The notes: generated by a model from the sequence alone, not told the origin. Shown: positions 51,142 through 60,153, numbered from the stretch's first letter. The stretch: DNA of 64,000 bases from Neobacillus sp. PS2-9 (GCF_030915525.1 NZ_CP133269.1:1017001-1081000), one strand, 5' to 3'. Translations and numbers: made by a program.

Positions 51142-52317
51142 ATGAGAGAAGCGGTAATCGTGGCAGGAGCCAGAACCCCGGTAGGTAAGGCAAAGAAAGG
51201 AACGCTTGCCCATGTTCGTCCTGATGATTTGGGAGCATTGGTGGTAAAAGAAACATTAAGACGTGCAGGAAACTATGAAGGAAATATTGATGATTTAATC
51301 ATTGGCTGTGCTATGCCTGAAGCAGAACAAGGGAATAACATGGCTCGTAATATCGGTGCACTTGCAGGGCTTTCACATACGGTCCCTGCTATCACAATCA
51401 ATCGCTTCTGTTCTTCGGGGCTACAAGCGGTTGCCTATGCAGCACAAGGAATTATGACAGGGCAAATTGACACAGCTATTGCAGGTGGAGCCGAATCAAT
51501 GAGCATGATTCCCATGATGGGACATGTGGTTCGGCCGAATATTAAACTAGCCGAAACGGCACCGCAATATTACATGGGAATGGGCCATACAGCAGAAGAA
51601 GTAGCAAAGAAATATGGCATCAGCCGTGAAGACCAAGATGCTTTTGCGGTAAGAAGTCATCAGCGGGCAGCCAAAGCGATTGCAGAAGGAAAATTTGTCG
51701 ATGAAATCGTACCAGTTGATGTGACCATTCGTACTGTTGGACATGACAATAAACTAGTTGAAAAAACAATCCAATTTTCACAAGATGAGGGCGTTCGTCC
51801 AGATACAAACTTAGAAACATTAGGTAAACTTCGTCCTGCCTTTTCTGTTACAGGAACGGTAACGGCAGGTAATGCGTCGCAAACAAGTGACGGAGCAGCT
51901 GCATTGATGGTCATGGACCGTGAAAAAGCGGAAGCACTTGGTTTGAAGCCACTAGCAAAATTCAGATCGTTTGCAGTTGGAGGCGTGCCACCTGAAATTA
52001 TGGGTGTCGGCCCAGTGGTAGCTATTCCAAAAGCAGTGAAGCTAGCTGGATTAGAATTATCCGATATTAACTTGTTTGAATTGAATGAAGCGTTTGCTTC
52101 ACAGTCGCTTCAGGTAATTAGAGAATTAGGTCTTAACGAAGAAATTGTGAACGTAAATGGTGGTGCGATTGCCCTTGGACACCCACTAGGATGTACGGGT
52201 GCAAAACTAACACTCTCACTTATTCATGAATTAAAACGCAGGAACGAGCAATTCGGTGTAGTTACCATGTGTATCGGCGGCGGTATGGGTGCTGCCGGAG
52301 TATTTGAACTTTTGTAA
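51142..52317 (+). CDS. fadA: Acetyl-CoA C-acyltransferase (3-ketoacyl-CoA thiolase)
   Basis: Degradative thiolase of 391 residues that cleaves 3-ketoacyl-CoA with CoA. The nucleophile Cys90 lies in [14 protein letters not shown], the catalytic His in [16 protein letters not shown] near 349, and the second Cys in [13 protein letters not shown] near 379. AGCGAGGG stands before the ATG. It lies 47 bases after fadN and 64 bases before fadE. The order equals yusL-yusK-yusJ of B. subtilis. Confidence 0.96.
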   Translation: MREAVIVAGARTPVGKAKKGTLAHVRPDDLGALVVKETLRRAGNYEGNIDDLIIGCAMPEAEQGNNMARNIGALAGLSHTVPAITINRFCSSGLQAVAYAAQGIMTGQIDTAIAGGAESMSMIPMMGHVVRPNIKLAETAPQYYMGMGHTAEEVAKKYGISREDQDAFAVRSHQRAAKAIAEGKFVDEIVPVDVTIRTVGHDNKLVEKTIQFSQDEGVRPDTNLETLGKLRPAFSVTGTVTAGNASQTSDGAAALMVMDREKAEALGLKPLAKFRSFAVGGVPPEIMGVGPVVAIPKAVKLAGLELSDINLFELNEAFASQSLQVIRELGLNEEIVNVNGGAIALGHPLGCTGAKLTLSLIHELKRRNEQFGVVTMCIGGGMGAAGVFELL

Positions 52318-52381
52318 TCAAGACGCACCAGGGGTAAGCGGGACTTAGCCCCTGGCTAATTAAAGTCTAGGAGGAATAGAG

Positions 52382-54166
52382 ATGGCAAATCAAACAGAAA
52401 AGATTATTAAAGGCGGAAGCTTTTTAATTGAGGATGTTTCTTATAATCAAGTATTTACACCGGAAGATTTTTCAGATGAGCACAAAATGATTGCTAAAAC
52501 AGCAGAAGACTTTGTGGAAAACAAAGTACTACCACAAATTGAACACTTAGAAAACCATGAGTTTGATCGTACGGTAAAGCTTCTAAAGGAAATGGGGGAG
52601 CTTGGTCTTTTAGCAGCTGACGTACCAGAAGAATTTGATGGTCTAGGTCTAGATAAAATTACTTCTTCATTAATTACTGAAAAAATGTCTAGGGCTGGCG
52701 GATTCTCACTTTCTTATGGTGCCCACGTTGGTATTGGGTCCTTGCCAATTGTATTATTCGGTAACGATGACCAAAAGGGCAGATATTTACCTGGCCTTGC
52801 ATCAGGTGAAATGCTGGCTGCCTACGCATTAACTGAGCCAGGATCAGGTTCTGATGCCCTTGGTGCTAAAACAACAGCGAAGCTTAATGCTGAAGGCACA
52901 CACTATATCTTAAACGGTGAAAAACAATGGATTACAAACGCAGGCTTTGCAGATGTATTCGTCGTGTATGCAAAGGTGGATGGTGAACACTTCACTGCAT
53001 TCATCGTTGAAAGAAACTTCCCAGGCGTTTCAACTGGCGCTGAAGAGAAGAAAATGGGGATCAAGAGTTCTTCCACTCGTACTCTTATTTTAGAAGATGT
53101 TCCTGTACCAGTTGAAAACCTATTAGGTGATTTTGGTAAGGGCCACGTCATTGCCTTTAATATCTTAAATATCGGCCGCTATAAATTAGCTGTTGGCGGT
53201 GTAGGCGGATCGAAGAGTGCCTTTGAAATGACTGTAAAGTATGCAAATGGCCGTAAGCAGTTTAAAACGCCAATCGCTCAGTTCAACTTAACAAAAGAGA
53301 AATTTGGTACAATGGCATCCAAAATTTATGCAGCAGAAAGTGCTGTTTACCGTACAATCGGATTATATGAGGATAACCAAGGTAAGCTGACCGATGAGGA
53401 AGCGAAAGACATTAAAAAGGTGGCCAATTCAATTGCAGAGTATGCGATTGAGTGTTCATTAAACAAATTTTTTAACAGTGAAGTGTTAGATTATGTCGTT
53501 GATGAAGGCGTTCAAATTCATGGCGGATATGGTTTCATGCAAGAGTACCCAATCGAGAGAGCATACCGTGATTCTCGTATTAACCGCATTTTCGAAGGTA
53601 CAAACGAAATCAACCGTTTGTTAGTATTAGGCACGTATCTGCGTAAAGCTATGAAGGGTGAGCTTCCATTATTCCAAAAAGCAATGGCACTTCAAGAAGA
53701 ACTTATGATGCTTATGCCTGAGGAGCCAGGTGATGAGCCGTTAGCACAAGAAAAATATTTGGTGAAAAATGCGAAGAAAATTGGTTTGCTTGCAGCTGGT
53801 TTAGCCGCACAAAAATACGGCAAGGCGATTGAAAAAGAACAAGAAATATTCGTAAACATTGCTGATATTGTTTCTAATGCGTATGCTATGGAATCTGTCG
53901 TATTACGTACAGAAAAAGCAATCGCTAAAGATGGAGTGGAGAAGAGCAAACAAAAGCTTCTTTACACACAAATTTTCTGCCAAGAAGCATTTAATAAAAT
54001 CGAAGCAGATGCGAAAGAAACATTGGTGGCCGTTGAACACGGTGATACTCTTCGCATGATGTTATCATCTCTTCGCAAGTTTACTCGCCACACGCCAATT
54101 AACGTGATTGCGAAAAAGCGTGAAGCAGCAGACGCGCTTATCGAAGCAGAACGCTATATCGTTTAA
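52382..54166 (+). CDS. fadE: Acyl-CoA dehydrogenase
   Basis: FAD-dependent acyl-CoA dehydrogenase of 594 residues, the long form with an additional C-terminal domain (about 430-594) resembling very-long-chain enzymes. Blocks include YALTEPGSGSDA near 155, LNGEKQWITNAGFADVFVVYA, and the catalytic region VDEGVQIHGGYGFMQEYPIERAYRDSRINRIFEGTNEINR. AGGAGGAAT lies before the ATG. It is the last gene of the operon and is followed by a short terminator. The electron acceptor would be an ETF encoded elsewhere. Confidence 0.95.
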   Translation: MANQTEKIIKGGSFLIEDVSYNQVFTPEDFSDEHKMIAKTAEDFVENKVLPQIEHLENHEFDRTVKLLKEMGELGLLAADVPEEFDGLGLDKITSSLITEKMSRAGGFSLSYGAHVGIGSLPIVLFGNDDQKGRYLPGLASGEMLAAYALTEPGSGSDALGAKTTAKLNAEGTHYILNGEKQWITNAGFADVFVVYAKVDGEHFTAFIVERNFPGVSTGAEEKKMGIKSSSTRTLILEDVPVPVENLLGDFGKGHVIAFNILNIGRYKLAVGGVGGSKSAFEMTVKYANGRKQFKTPIAQFNLTKEKFGTMASKIYAAESAVYRTIGLYEDNQGKLTDEEAKDIKKVANSIAEYAIECSLNKFFNSEVLDYVVDEGVQIHGGYGFMQEYPIERAYRDSRINRIFEGTNEINRLLVLGTYLRKAMKGELPLFQKAMALQEELMMLMPEEPGDEPLAQEKYLVKNAKKIGLLAAGLAAQKYGKAIEKEQEIFVNIADIVSNAYAMESVVLRTEKAIAKDGVEKSKQKLLYTQIFCQEAFNKIEADAKETLVAVEHGDTLRMMLSSLRKFTRHTPINVIAKKREAADALIEAERYIV

Positions 54167-54178
54167 AATGAAATCAGG

Positions 54179-54212
54179 GCTCCCTTTTTCTCAAGGGGGC
54201 TATTTATTTTTT
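54179..54212 (+). terminator. Terminator of the fadNAE operon
   Basis: GCTCCCTT and AAGGGGGC pair (one G-U) around TTTCTC, followed by TATTTATTTTTT. Confidence 0.7.
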
Positions 54213-54366
54213 AAAATTATATTTAGATAAAGAAGGAGTATTTACGAAATTAGTCGAATTTTTATTTGGAACATATTTTTTGCATTAGGATTTTGAAAAA
54301 CGTTATGATAATATTCAAATGACGTGATTATGTCATTGAATGAAGTGGGAAAAGGCGGTGAAACTT

Positions 54367-54723
54367 ATGTCGATGACTTTTTACTGGTATCCAAAATGCG
54401 GCACATGTCGAAACGCTAAGAAATGGCTGGATGCCCATCAACTTTCCTATGAAGAAGTACATATTGTGGAACATCCCCCAAGTCGTGAGAAACTGCAGGA
54501 TCTTTATCAAAAAAGCGGACTAGAACTTAAAAAATTCTTTAATACGAGCGGTATGAAGTATCGTGAATTAGGTATAAAGGATAAGATGAAGTCAGCAACG
54601 GACGAAGAGCTGCTAGACCTACTTGCTTCCGATGGGATGTTAATCAAACGGCCGATTTTAACGGATGGCGAACGAGTCACCGTAGGCTTTAAAGAAGAAG
54701 AGTATGAAAAAATGTGGCAATAA
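54367..54723 (+). CDS. yusI: ArsC/Spx-family protein YusI
   Basis: Thioredoxin-fold protein of the ArsC/Spx/YffB family (118 residues) with CGTC at residues 11-14 (YWYPKCGTCRNAKKWL), and the ArsC-like RPILTDGERVTVGFKEEEYEKMW C-terminus. It is a close match to B. subtilis YusI, whose activity is not established. The start at MSMTFYW is chosen because AGGCGGTG lies 6 nt upstream. It stands between fadE and gcvH as in B. subtilis. Arsenate reductase activity should not be assumed. Confidence 0.85.
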   Translation: MSMTFYWYPKCGTCRNAKKWLDAHQLSYEEVHIVEHPPSREKLQDLYQKSGLELKKFFNTSGMKYRELGIKDKMKSATDEELLDLLASDGMLIKRPILTDGERVTVGFKEEEYEKMWQ

Positions 54724-54806
54724 GCCTGCTCTTCCTTTCCTGACTCATGGTAATCGATTTTATTCGATGATAGATTTTAGAAAAAACAATGGAGGGATTT
54801 AAGCGA

Positions 54807-55190
54807 ATGAGTACACCAAAAGAGTTACGTTATTCAGAAGAACATGAATGGGTAAAAGTTGAAGGGGAAAAGGTGCGCGTTGGTATCACTGACTTTGCAC
54901 AGCATGAATTAGGAGATATCGTATTCGTAGAACTACCTGAAGTTGGTACTGAAGTATCAGCTGACGAGCCATTCGGAAGCGTTGAATCTGTTAAAACAGT
55001 TTCTGAGCTATATGCTCCTGTAAGCGGAAAAGTGGTAGAAGTAAACGAAGACTTAAATGACAGTCCTGAATTTGTAAATGAATCTCCATATGAAAAAGCA
55101 TGGATGATTGTCATCGAACTTTCTGACAGCAGCGAAGTAGATAAGCTAATGACTGCTGAACAGTACGAAGAAATGGTTAAAGAAGACTAA
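54807..55190 (+). CDS. gcvH: Glycine cleavage system H protein
   Basis: Lipoyl carrier protein of 127 residues. The lipoylated Lys63 lies in [16 protein letters not shown]. Other conserved parts are [28 protein letters not shown] and [13 protein letters not shown]. In Bacillus GcvH is also the relay for lipoic acid to other enzymes, which explains its position away from gcvT-gcvP. The ATG of MSTPKEL is used with GGAGGG upstream; the frame is open six codons earlier. Confidence 0.97.
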   Translation: MSTPKELRYSEEHEWVKVEGEKVRVGITDFAQHELGDIVFVELPEVGTEVSADEPFGSVESVKTVSELYAPVSGKVVEVNEDLNDSPEFVNESPYEKAWMIVIELSDSSEVDKLMTAEQYEEMVKED

Positions 55191-55203
55191 TCATCATCAT
55201 TAG

Positions 55204-55229
55204 AAAAGCACCTTTTAGGGTGCTTTTTC
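55204..55229 (+). terminator. Terminator after gcvH
   Basis: AAAAGCACC and GGGTGCTTTTT pair around TTTTA. Confidence 0.88.
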
Positions 55230-55329
55230 TGTTAATAATATAGGGGTTCCTCTTTTTTATAATAATTTCCACGATTTCTTCTACTAAAGTGGGGAAACTA
55301 AACGTAAATATATTAAAGAGGGTGGACAT

Positions 55330-55569
55330 ATGTCATTGAAACAACAAAAGGTAGACGTTACTGATCGTGTAGTAGGGAAAATTAAAAATGGTGAGATTGA
55401 ACTGTTCTTAGAATCATCCTCTATCGGAAAAATTAAACTACCTGAAAATATGCAGTATGACCTAGAGCATCACTTTGAGGCTGACCAACAAAAGATATAC
55501 CAGCATGTTACGGTTACCGATCAACCTGATGCGAAATATACCGATTGTGATGAAGGTGGATGGTGTTAA
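55330..55569 (+). CDS. yusG: YusG family small protein (DUF2553)
   Basis: A 79-residue hydrophilic protein (MSLKQQKVDVTDRVVGKIKN at the start) with two C-terminal cysteines (YTDCDEGGWC). It matches the YusG/DUF2553 family, found next to gcvH in Bacillus. The function is unknown. AGAGGGTGG precedes the ATG. The following 147-base gap holds a single word GAGCAAATAC (55597), also seen at the edge of array D, and two GTTAACATA repeats. Confidence 0.8.
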   Translation: MSLKQQKVDVTDRVVGKIKNGEIELFLESSSIGKIKLPENMQYDLEHHFEADQQKIYQHVTVTDQPDAKYTDCDEGGWC

Positions 55570-55716
55570 CTCCTACGTTGTAGCCGTCGTGAGTATGAGC
55601 AAATACCTATTTTTAAGATGACAATAATGATATAGTTAACATACTAAGAAGAAGACACACGTAATCAAAATTTTAGAATATGTTAACATAAACAACTTCT
55701 ATTACAGGTGATGGAT

Positions 55717-56073
55717 ATGAATGATTCGTATGTTGACAAAGTTCTTATTGTCGAAGGAAAGTCAGATAAAAATAAGGTAAAAAGTATTGTAAAGGAACCG
55801 GTTGAAATCATTTGTACGAATGGAACCATCAGTGTTTCGAGACTCGATGAATTAATCGAGTTTCTTGAGGATAAGGATGTCTATATTCTTGTTGATGCAG
55901 ATAAAGCAGGTGAAAAGCTTCGTAAGCAATTTAAGCGGGAATTTCCACATGCTGAGCATATATATATTGATCGGATGTATCGCGAGGTCGCAACGGCACC
56001 AGTACAGCATTTGGCGACTGTGCTTTTAGGGGCGAACATCGATGTGCATACTGAGTTTTTAGAAATGGGATAA
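55717..56073 (+). CDS. yusF: Toprim-domain protein YusF
   Basis: A 118-residue single Toprim domain protein. The glutamate motif VLIVEGKSDKNKVK lies near 8-21 and the DxD motif YILVDADKAGEKLRKQF near 70-85. It resembles the small primase-like Toprim proteins (RNase M5-like) and equals YusF in gene order. Several starts are possible (GTG 55708, ATG 55711, ATG 55717); the last has AGGTG 6 nt upstream. Nucleic-acid processing is a family expectation, not shown. Confidence 0.85.
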   Translation: MNDSYVDKVLIVEGKSDKNKVKSIVKEPVEIICTNGTISVSRLDELIEFLEDKDVYILVDADKAGEKLRKQFKREFPHAEHIYIDRMYREVATAPVQHLATVLLGANIDVHTEFLEMG

Positions 56074-56079
56074 CGAAAA

Positions 56080-56385
56080 ATGAACGAATGGAACCAAAAT
56101 GATTTTGTTGATTTCCTTGAAAATAAGTCAACAGGACTAATCTATTTTTATACACCACTTTGTGGTACGTGCCAGCTCGCTTCCAAGATGCTGCAGGTGG
56201 TCGAAGAGTTGGTAGATAGGCCAATGGGAAAAATGAACTTAAATTTTTATCCACAATTGGCGAAGGATTTAGCGATTGAAAGTGTACCCTGTCTGTTAAT
56301 CGTGAGAGACGGAAAGGTAGTAGAAATGCTGTATGCATTTCATTCTGTTCCGTTTTTGTTGGATAAAATTAAGAGTTATATTTAG
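56080..56385 (+). CDS. yusE: Thioredoxin-like protein YusE
   Basis: A 101-residue thioredoxin-fold protein with the redox motif CGTC at 28-31 (FYTPLCGTCQLASKML) and the cis-Pro in ESVPCLLIVRDG near 70-80. It corresponds to B. subtilis YusE. It begins six bases after yusF, so both are in one operon. A terminator and then array D follow. Confidence 0.88.
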   Translation: MNEWNQNDFVDFLENKSTGLIYFYTPLCGTCQLASKMLQVVEELVDRPMGKMNLNFYPQLAKDLAIESVPCLLIVRDGKVVEMLYAFHSVPFLLDKIKSYI

Positions 56386-56388
56386 TGG

Positions 56389-56417
56389 AGCAGATACCTC
56401 GGGGTGTCTGCTTTTTA
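56389..56417 (+). terminator. Terminator after yusE
   Basis: GCAGATACC and GGGTGTCTGC pair around TCG, followed by TTTTTA. Array D starts about 20 bases later. Confidence 0.85.
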
Positions 56418-56433
56418 CTTCCGATATGGGGAA

Positions 56434-56745
56434 TGTGAGCAAATACATTGGGACTCTACAGCCTCATAGAACCCAAATGAGCAAGTATCGGGATTGTGAA
56501 AGGGTCACAAATCCCGTAGCCTTTAAAAAGACCAAGTATGGGAATTGTGAAGGGCTCACAAATCCCGTAGACTCCTAAAAAGAGCGAGTATGGGAATTGT
56601 GAAGGGCTCACAAATCCCGTAGACTCCTAAAAAGAGCGAGTATGGGAATTGTGAAGGGCTCACAAATCCTGTAGCCTCTAAAAAGAGCGAGTATGGGAAT
56701 TGTGAAAGGTTCACAAATCCCGATGTCCCCGAAAAAGAGGAAAGA
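56434..56745. repeat. Tandem array D: five copies of a 51-52-bp unit with hairpin, plus one degenerate copy
   Basis: The TATGGGAATTGTGA-type core starts at 56486, 56537, 56589, 56641 and 56692 (steps 51, 52, 52, 51). Each copy holds GGGAATTGTGAAGGGCTCAC then AAATCCCG, which folds into a stem with TGTGA and TCACA arms. Most copies begin AAAAAGAGCGAGTATGGG. A degenerate copy starts at 56437 (GAGCAAATAC), 42 bases before the matching word GAGCAAGTAT. The array fills the 421-base gap between yusE and the convergent NERD gene. Confidence 0.92.
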
Positions 56746-56806
56746 TCATAACCCCCGTAATATCAGCATACCCTTTGCTATTATTAGTTCTGTGGAAAAA
56801 CTAATT

Positions 56807-57709
56807 CTATTTAATAAAAATAAATTCTTTCTTTCCAACAGCATCACAATTCTTCTTCAAAACCCTTAAAAAAGTCTTCTTTGAATCCAACACTTGAAAC
56901 CAATCATGAATCACATTGGTTGTTATTTTTTCATTTGGAAATAGTAAACTAAATTCATTTACTCCCCTCAATATAGAGCTGTCAAGACCTTCTGTATAAC
57001 CGCAAACATCACAAACTAATTTTTTGCCTAAAACAGTAACGTTAAAGGAATGGCATAAACAACAATTTATTCCTTTCTTAACAGAATGCAAATCATAAGG
57101 GGGAATCTTGTCCTTTTTAAAATCAGTTTGGTGCATAGAAACTAATTGGTCAGCTAACCTTTTGTGGTGGTCTTTTAATGTCGAAGGATGATTGTTCAAT
57201 TTTTTCATAAATTGATTAAGCTGATTTGGATAAATAATAGGTTTGTCTAGGGGAGCCTGATATAAATAAAACTCGGGGTTAATAAAAACTACATACGCTT
57301 TAATGGGGATTCGATACCCAAGATTTTGGAGAAGCTGCCGGAGTAAGGATTCACTTCTTTCAATTTGTAGTAAAGCGTTTGTAATTTCTTTCTTGTAAAT
57401 GGTATAGAACCTACCTGATTCATAATAATAATCACCTTCATAATTCTTTACTTCGAAAAGATAAATTGGGTCTTGAGTAACTATTAAAGAATCTATTTGG
57501 AATTTCGCACCACTGGTCTCCAGCAATAAATCGTTTAGTATAAAACTTTTACAGCTCAACTTTTCTGTCAATAAATCAAACACAACTTCACCCTCATATC
57601 CCTTTTCGAGGTTGTGATATGATTGTTTGTATTTATCTTCTAGAGTCATTCGTTGGGAAAGTAATTTAAGAATTATTAATTCCATCGATTCACACCGCTC
57701 TTTATAAGC
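56807..57709 (-). CDS. NERD domain protein with a C-terminal zinc-ribbon-like segment
   Basis: A 300-residue protein. The NERD (nuclease-related) domain spans about 35-140, with GYEGEVVFDLL, FQIDSLIVTQDPIYLFEVKNYEGDYYYESGRFYT containing the D...ExK nuclease-like core. A zinc-ribbon-like CCLCHSF...LVCDVCGY follows near 220-245. The start MAYKER has AAAGGA 8 nt upstream; the frame is open further. Base composition is more AT-rich than its neighbours. It interrupts the yusE-yusD order known from B. subtilis, so it is probably an insertion. The biological role of NERD proteins in Bacillus is unknown. Confidence 0.82.
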   Translation of the reverse strand, partial: AYKERCESMELIILKLLSQRMTLEDKYKQSYHNLEKGYEGEVVFDLLTEKLSCKSFILNDLLLETSGAKFQIDSLIVTQDPIYLFEVKNYEGDYYYESGRFYTIYKKEITNALLQIERSESLLRQLLQNLGYRIPIKAYVVFINPEFYLYQAPLDKPIIYPNQLNQFMKKLNNHPSTLKDHHKRLADQLVSMHQTDFKKDKIPPYDLHSVKKGINCCLCHSFNVTVLGKKLVCDVCGYTEGLDSSILRGVNEFSLLFPNEKITTNVIHDWFQVLDSKKTFLRVLKKNCDAVGKKEFIFIK

Positions 57710-57941
57710 CATAATCCACATCCTTTCAAAATAGAAAACCACATCCTACCATTTTCAGTTTAATTAAAAAGCCACTCCAAATGTGTGACCAATTACCGAC
57801 ATTTCATAAACCCTAAGTATCCGACATATTTCTCAGGAAAATTATGACCATTAGCCCAAATATTGTCGAGCGATTATAAAAGGAATTCCGCTCCTATTGC
57901 TGAATAGTTTAGATATAAGAGTATAGACCGGAGTGGTAAAA

Positions 57942-58295
57942 ATGATAGAGGAAATCCAAAAATTTCTTGTGAAAATGCAACAACAGGAGCATGTGTATCC
58001 TTTAATTCGTCAGGCAGAAGTCCATGTAAACCTTCGTTGCGACCAGCAACTGGTCCAGTTAGTGATAAAAAATGGGGCAGTGTTTATTCTCCAAAATCCA
58101 TCTGAGCATCAAGTGGCCTATGAAATTAGAGGTAGCGATTTGTCAATGAAACAACTAGTTGAAGGAGCGGCAAGGCTGCGAGTACTAGAACAAAAAGAAG
58201 AAATAAAAGTAGATGCACCGTTAAGAATTAGCCTATTACTGGAGTCCCTTTTTTACCTAACAAAAGCACAGGAAGATTTTGCAAACATCATTTAA
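57942..58295 (+). CDS. yusD: SCP2-like protein YusD
   Basis: A 117-residue protein with an SCP-2 sterol-transfer-like fold: HVYPLIRQAEVHVNLRCDQQLVQLVIKNGAVFIL, YEIRGSDLSMKQLVEGAARLRVL and a helical C-terminus. B. subtilis YusD lies in the same place before metN. The ligand is unknown. GGAG stands 8 nt before the ATG; a GTG three codons upstream is less likely. Confidence 0.78.
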   Translation: MIEEIQKFLVKMQQQEHVYPLIRQAEVHVNLRCDQQLVQLVIKNGAVFILQNPSEHQVAYEIRGSDLSMKQLVEGAARLRVLEQKEEIKVDAPLRISLLLESLFYLTKAQEDFANII

Positions 58296-58301
58296 AATAC
58301 A

Positions 58302-58330
58302 TTGACTTCTAAAGGGACATCATGTAATAT
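58302..58330 (+). promoter_or_regulatory. Sigma-A promoter of the metY S-box unit
   Basis: TTGACT (58302-58307) and TAATAT (58325-58330) are separated by 17 bases; transcription would start just upstream of the S-box. Confidence 0.75.
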
Positions 58331-58369
58331 ATTGTTTAAATATTCTATTAATTAAAACAACCACATAAA

Positions 58370-58512
58370 CATTCTTATCTAGAGTGGCGGAGGGACTGGC
58401 CCTTTGAAGCCCGGCAACCGGTTTATACACGGTGCTAAATCCAGCAGAGCATAAAAAGCTCTGAAAGATAAGAAGAGAGCCCCCTCTTCTTATGAAGCGG
58501 GGGTTTTTGTTT
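58370..58512 (+). ncRNA. SAM-I riboswitch (S-box) with terminator controlling metY
   Basis: The leader has the S-box core elements in order: CTTATCTAGAGTGGCGGAGG, GACTGGCCCTTTGAAGCCCG, GCAACCGG, GGTGCTAAATCCAGCAGAGC, GCTCTGAAAGATAAG. A terminator with CCCCC and GGGGGTTTTTG follows at about 58484-58510, overlapping a possible antiterminator. Binding of S-adenosylmethionine should cause early termination. The metY start lies 29 bases further. Confidence 0.96.
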
Positions 58513-58538
58513 ATGTTGTTAAGGGAGGAGCTAGGAAA

Positions 58539-59855
58539 ATGGGAGAAAATCAAAAGAAATATCGTTTTGAAACCTTGAGTGTTCATGGAGGATTGGCTCC
58601 AGATCCAGTAACAGGAGCGCGTGCCGTTCCCATCTATCAAAACAATGCCTATCAATTCAAAAACACTGAACATGCAGCAAACCTATTTAGTTTAGCAGAA
58701 CCAGGGTACATATACACCCGTATTCATAATCCTACTACAACCGTATTTGAAGAGAGAGTAGCCCTGCTAGAAGGCGGTGTCGGAGCCCTGGCCGTTGCTA
58801 GTGGTATGGCAGCAATTACCCTCGCCATTCTGAATGTGGCTGAGGCAGGAGATGAGATTGTTGCTGCTTCCAACCTCTATGGTGGAACCTATAATTTATT
58901 CGCAGTGACCCTTCCAAAGTACGGAATTAACGTTAAATTTGTCGACTCGGAAAATCCGGAGAACTTCAGAGCAGCGATTACTCCAAAAACAAAGGCTGTC
59001 TTTGCAGAAACAATCGGGAACCCAAGCTTACGTGTGTTAGACATTGAAAAAGTGGCTGATATTGCACACGAGGCAGGTGTCCCATTAATTATCGACAATA
59101 CCTTTGCGACACCATACTTATGCAGACCAATTGAGTACGGGGCAGACATTGTTGTTCACTCGGCAACAAAGTGGTTATTAGGTAATGGGACATCAACGGG
59201 CGGCATAATTGTTGATGGTGGGAAGTTTGACTGGAACTCTTCTAGATTCCCTGGCTTTACGACTCCGGATGCAAGCTACCATGATCTTGTCTATGCAGAA
59301 GCATTGGGCGCTGTAGCGTATATTGTAAAGGCACGTGTACAGTTATTGCGTGATCTCGGTCCGGCACTGAGCCCGCAAAATTCATTCCAATTTACACTAG
59401 GCCTTGAAACCCTGCATGTTCGGATGAAAGAGCATGTAGCCAATACGAAAACGATTGTGGACTATTTATTAAACCACCCAGCAGTAGAATGGGTATCCTA
59501 TCCGGGGCATCCATCACATCCGGACTATGAATTAGCGAAAAAATATTTACCTAAAGGTGCAGGGTCCATGGTTGTTTTTGGAATTAAAGGTGGGAAGGAA
59601 GCAGGAGCGAAGCTCATTGATTCTCTATCCTTATGGGCACATGTGGCCAATGTTGGCGATTCAAAAAGTCTAATCATTCACCCAGCTAGTACTACCCATC
59701 AACAATTAGATGCAGAGGGGTTGAAGGCAGCAGGTGTATCAGAAGATTTAATCCGTCTCTCTATTGGGATTGAAAATGTTGAAGACTTAATTGATGATCT
59801 CGAATCTGCGATTGAGACAGCAACGGGATTGGCATCTGTCAAAGCAAATGCCTAA
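58539..59855 (+). CDS. metY: O-acetylhomoserine sulfhydrylase (homocysteine synthase)
   Basis: PLP enzyme of the Cys/Met metabolism family (438 residues) that makes homocysteine from O-acetylhomoserine and sulfide. The N-terminal [31 protein letters not shown] and the PLP-binding Lys211 in [15 protein letters not shown] are typical for the long MetY type. The S-box leader supports a methionine-pathway role. GGAGGAG precedes the ATG. The gene is placed between yusD and metN, a position without counterpart in B. subtilis. A role in O-acetylserine chemistry is less likely. Confidence 0.93.
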   Translation: MGENQKKYRFETLSVHGGLAPDPVTGARAVPIYQNNAYQFKNTEHAANLFSLAEPGYIYTRIHNPTTTVFEERVALLEGGVGALAVASGMAAITLAILNVAEAGDEIVAASNLYGGTYNLFAVTLPKYGINVKFVDSENPENFRAAITPKTKAVFAETIGNPSLRVLDIEKVADIAHEAGVPLIIDNTFATPYLCRPIEYGADIVVHSATKWLLGNGTSTGGIIVDGGKFDWNSSRFPGFTTPDASYHDLVYAEALGAVAYIVKARVQLLRDLGPALSPQNSFQFTLGLETLHVRMKEHVANTKTIVDYLLNHPAVEWVSYPGHPSHPDYELAKKYLPKGAGSMVVFGIKGGKEAGAKLIDSLSLWAHVANVGDSKSLIIHPASTTHQQLDAEGLKAAGVSEDLIRLSIGIENVEDLIDDLESAIETATGLASVKANA

Positions 59856-59897
59856 AATTTACCTCATCCAATAAGTAAGAATTAATAGATTTTTTTA

Positions 59898-59926
59898 TTG
59901 ACACCCTTTTTTATCCATGATACGAT
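59898..59926 (+). promoter_or_regulatory. Sigma-A promoter of the metNPQ S-box unit
   Basis: TTGACA (59898-59903) and TACGAT (59921-59926) are separated by exactly 17 bases, upstream of the second S-box. Confidence 0.82.
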
Positions 59927-59990
59927 AGCTTTCGTACTAAAATAACTACTTAAACTGACTAACGTGTTAATTGAATATAGAATGCTGTAA

Positions 59991-60153
59991 GCTCTTATCA
60001 AGAGAGGTGGAGGGATGTGCCCGATGAAGCCCGGCAACCGTCAATGTTACATTGAAATGGTGCCAATTCACACAAAGCGTTTGCTTTGGGAGATGGGAGA
60101 AAGGTCTATTTTACTAATGCCTTTCTGCCCGTGCAGAAAGGCATTTTATTTTT
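59991..60153 (+). ncRNA. SAM-I riboswitch (S-box) with terminator controlling metNPQ
   Basis: Core elements appear in order: CTCTTATCAAGAGAGGTGGA, GGGATGTGCCCGATGAAGCC, CGGCAACCG, AATGGTGCCAATTC, and GGGAGATGGGAGAAAGG. A perfect terminator stem (AATGCCTTTCTGC / GCAGAAAGGCATT) with TTTTATTTTT follows at 60117-60153. Gene metN begins 109 bases later. It is independent of the metY riboswitch, so import and synthesis respond to S-adenosylmethionine separately. Confidence 0.95.

Noticed and set aside
56333..56578. 81-codon plus-strand frame running from yusE into array D
   Set aside because: It starts inside yusE in another frame and passes through the yusE terminator; the 51-52-bp steps of the array do not keep one frame.
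56486..56730. TGTGA-N5-TCACA in array D as a row of Crp/Fnr sites
   Set aside because: The spacing is five bases, not the six required for Crp/Fnr binding, and no promoter follows; a hairpin explains the symmetry better.
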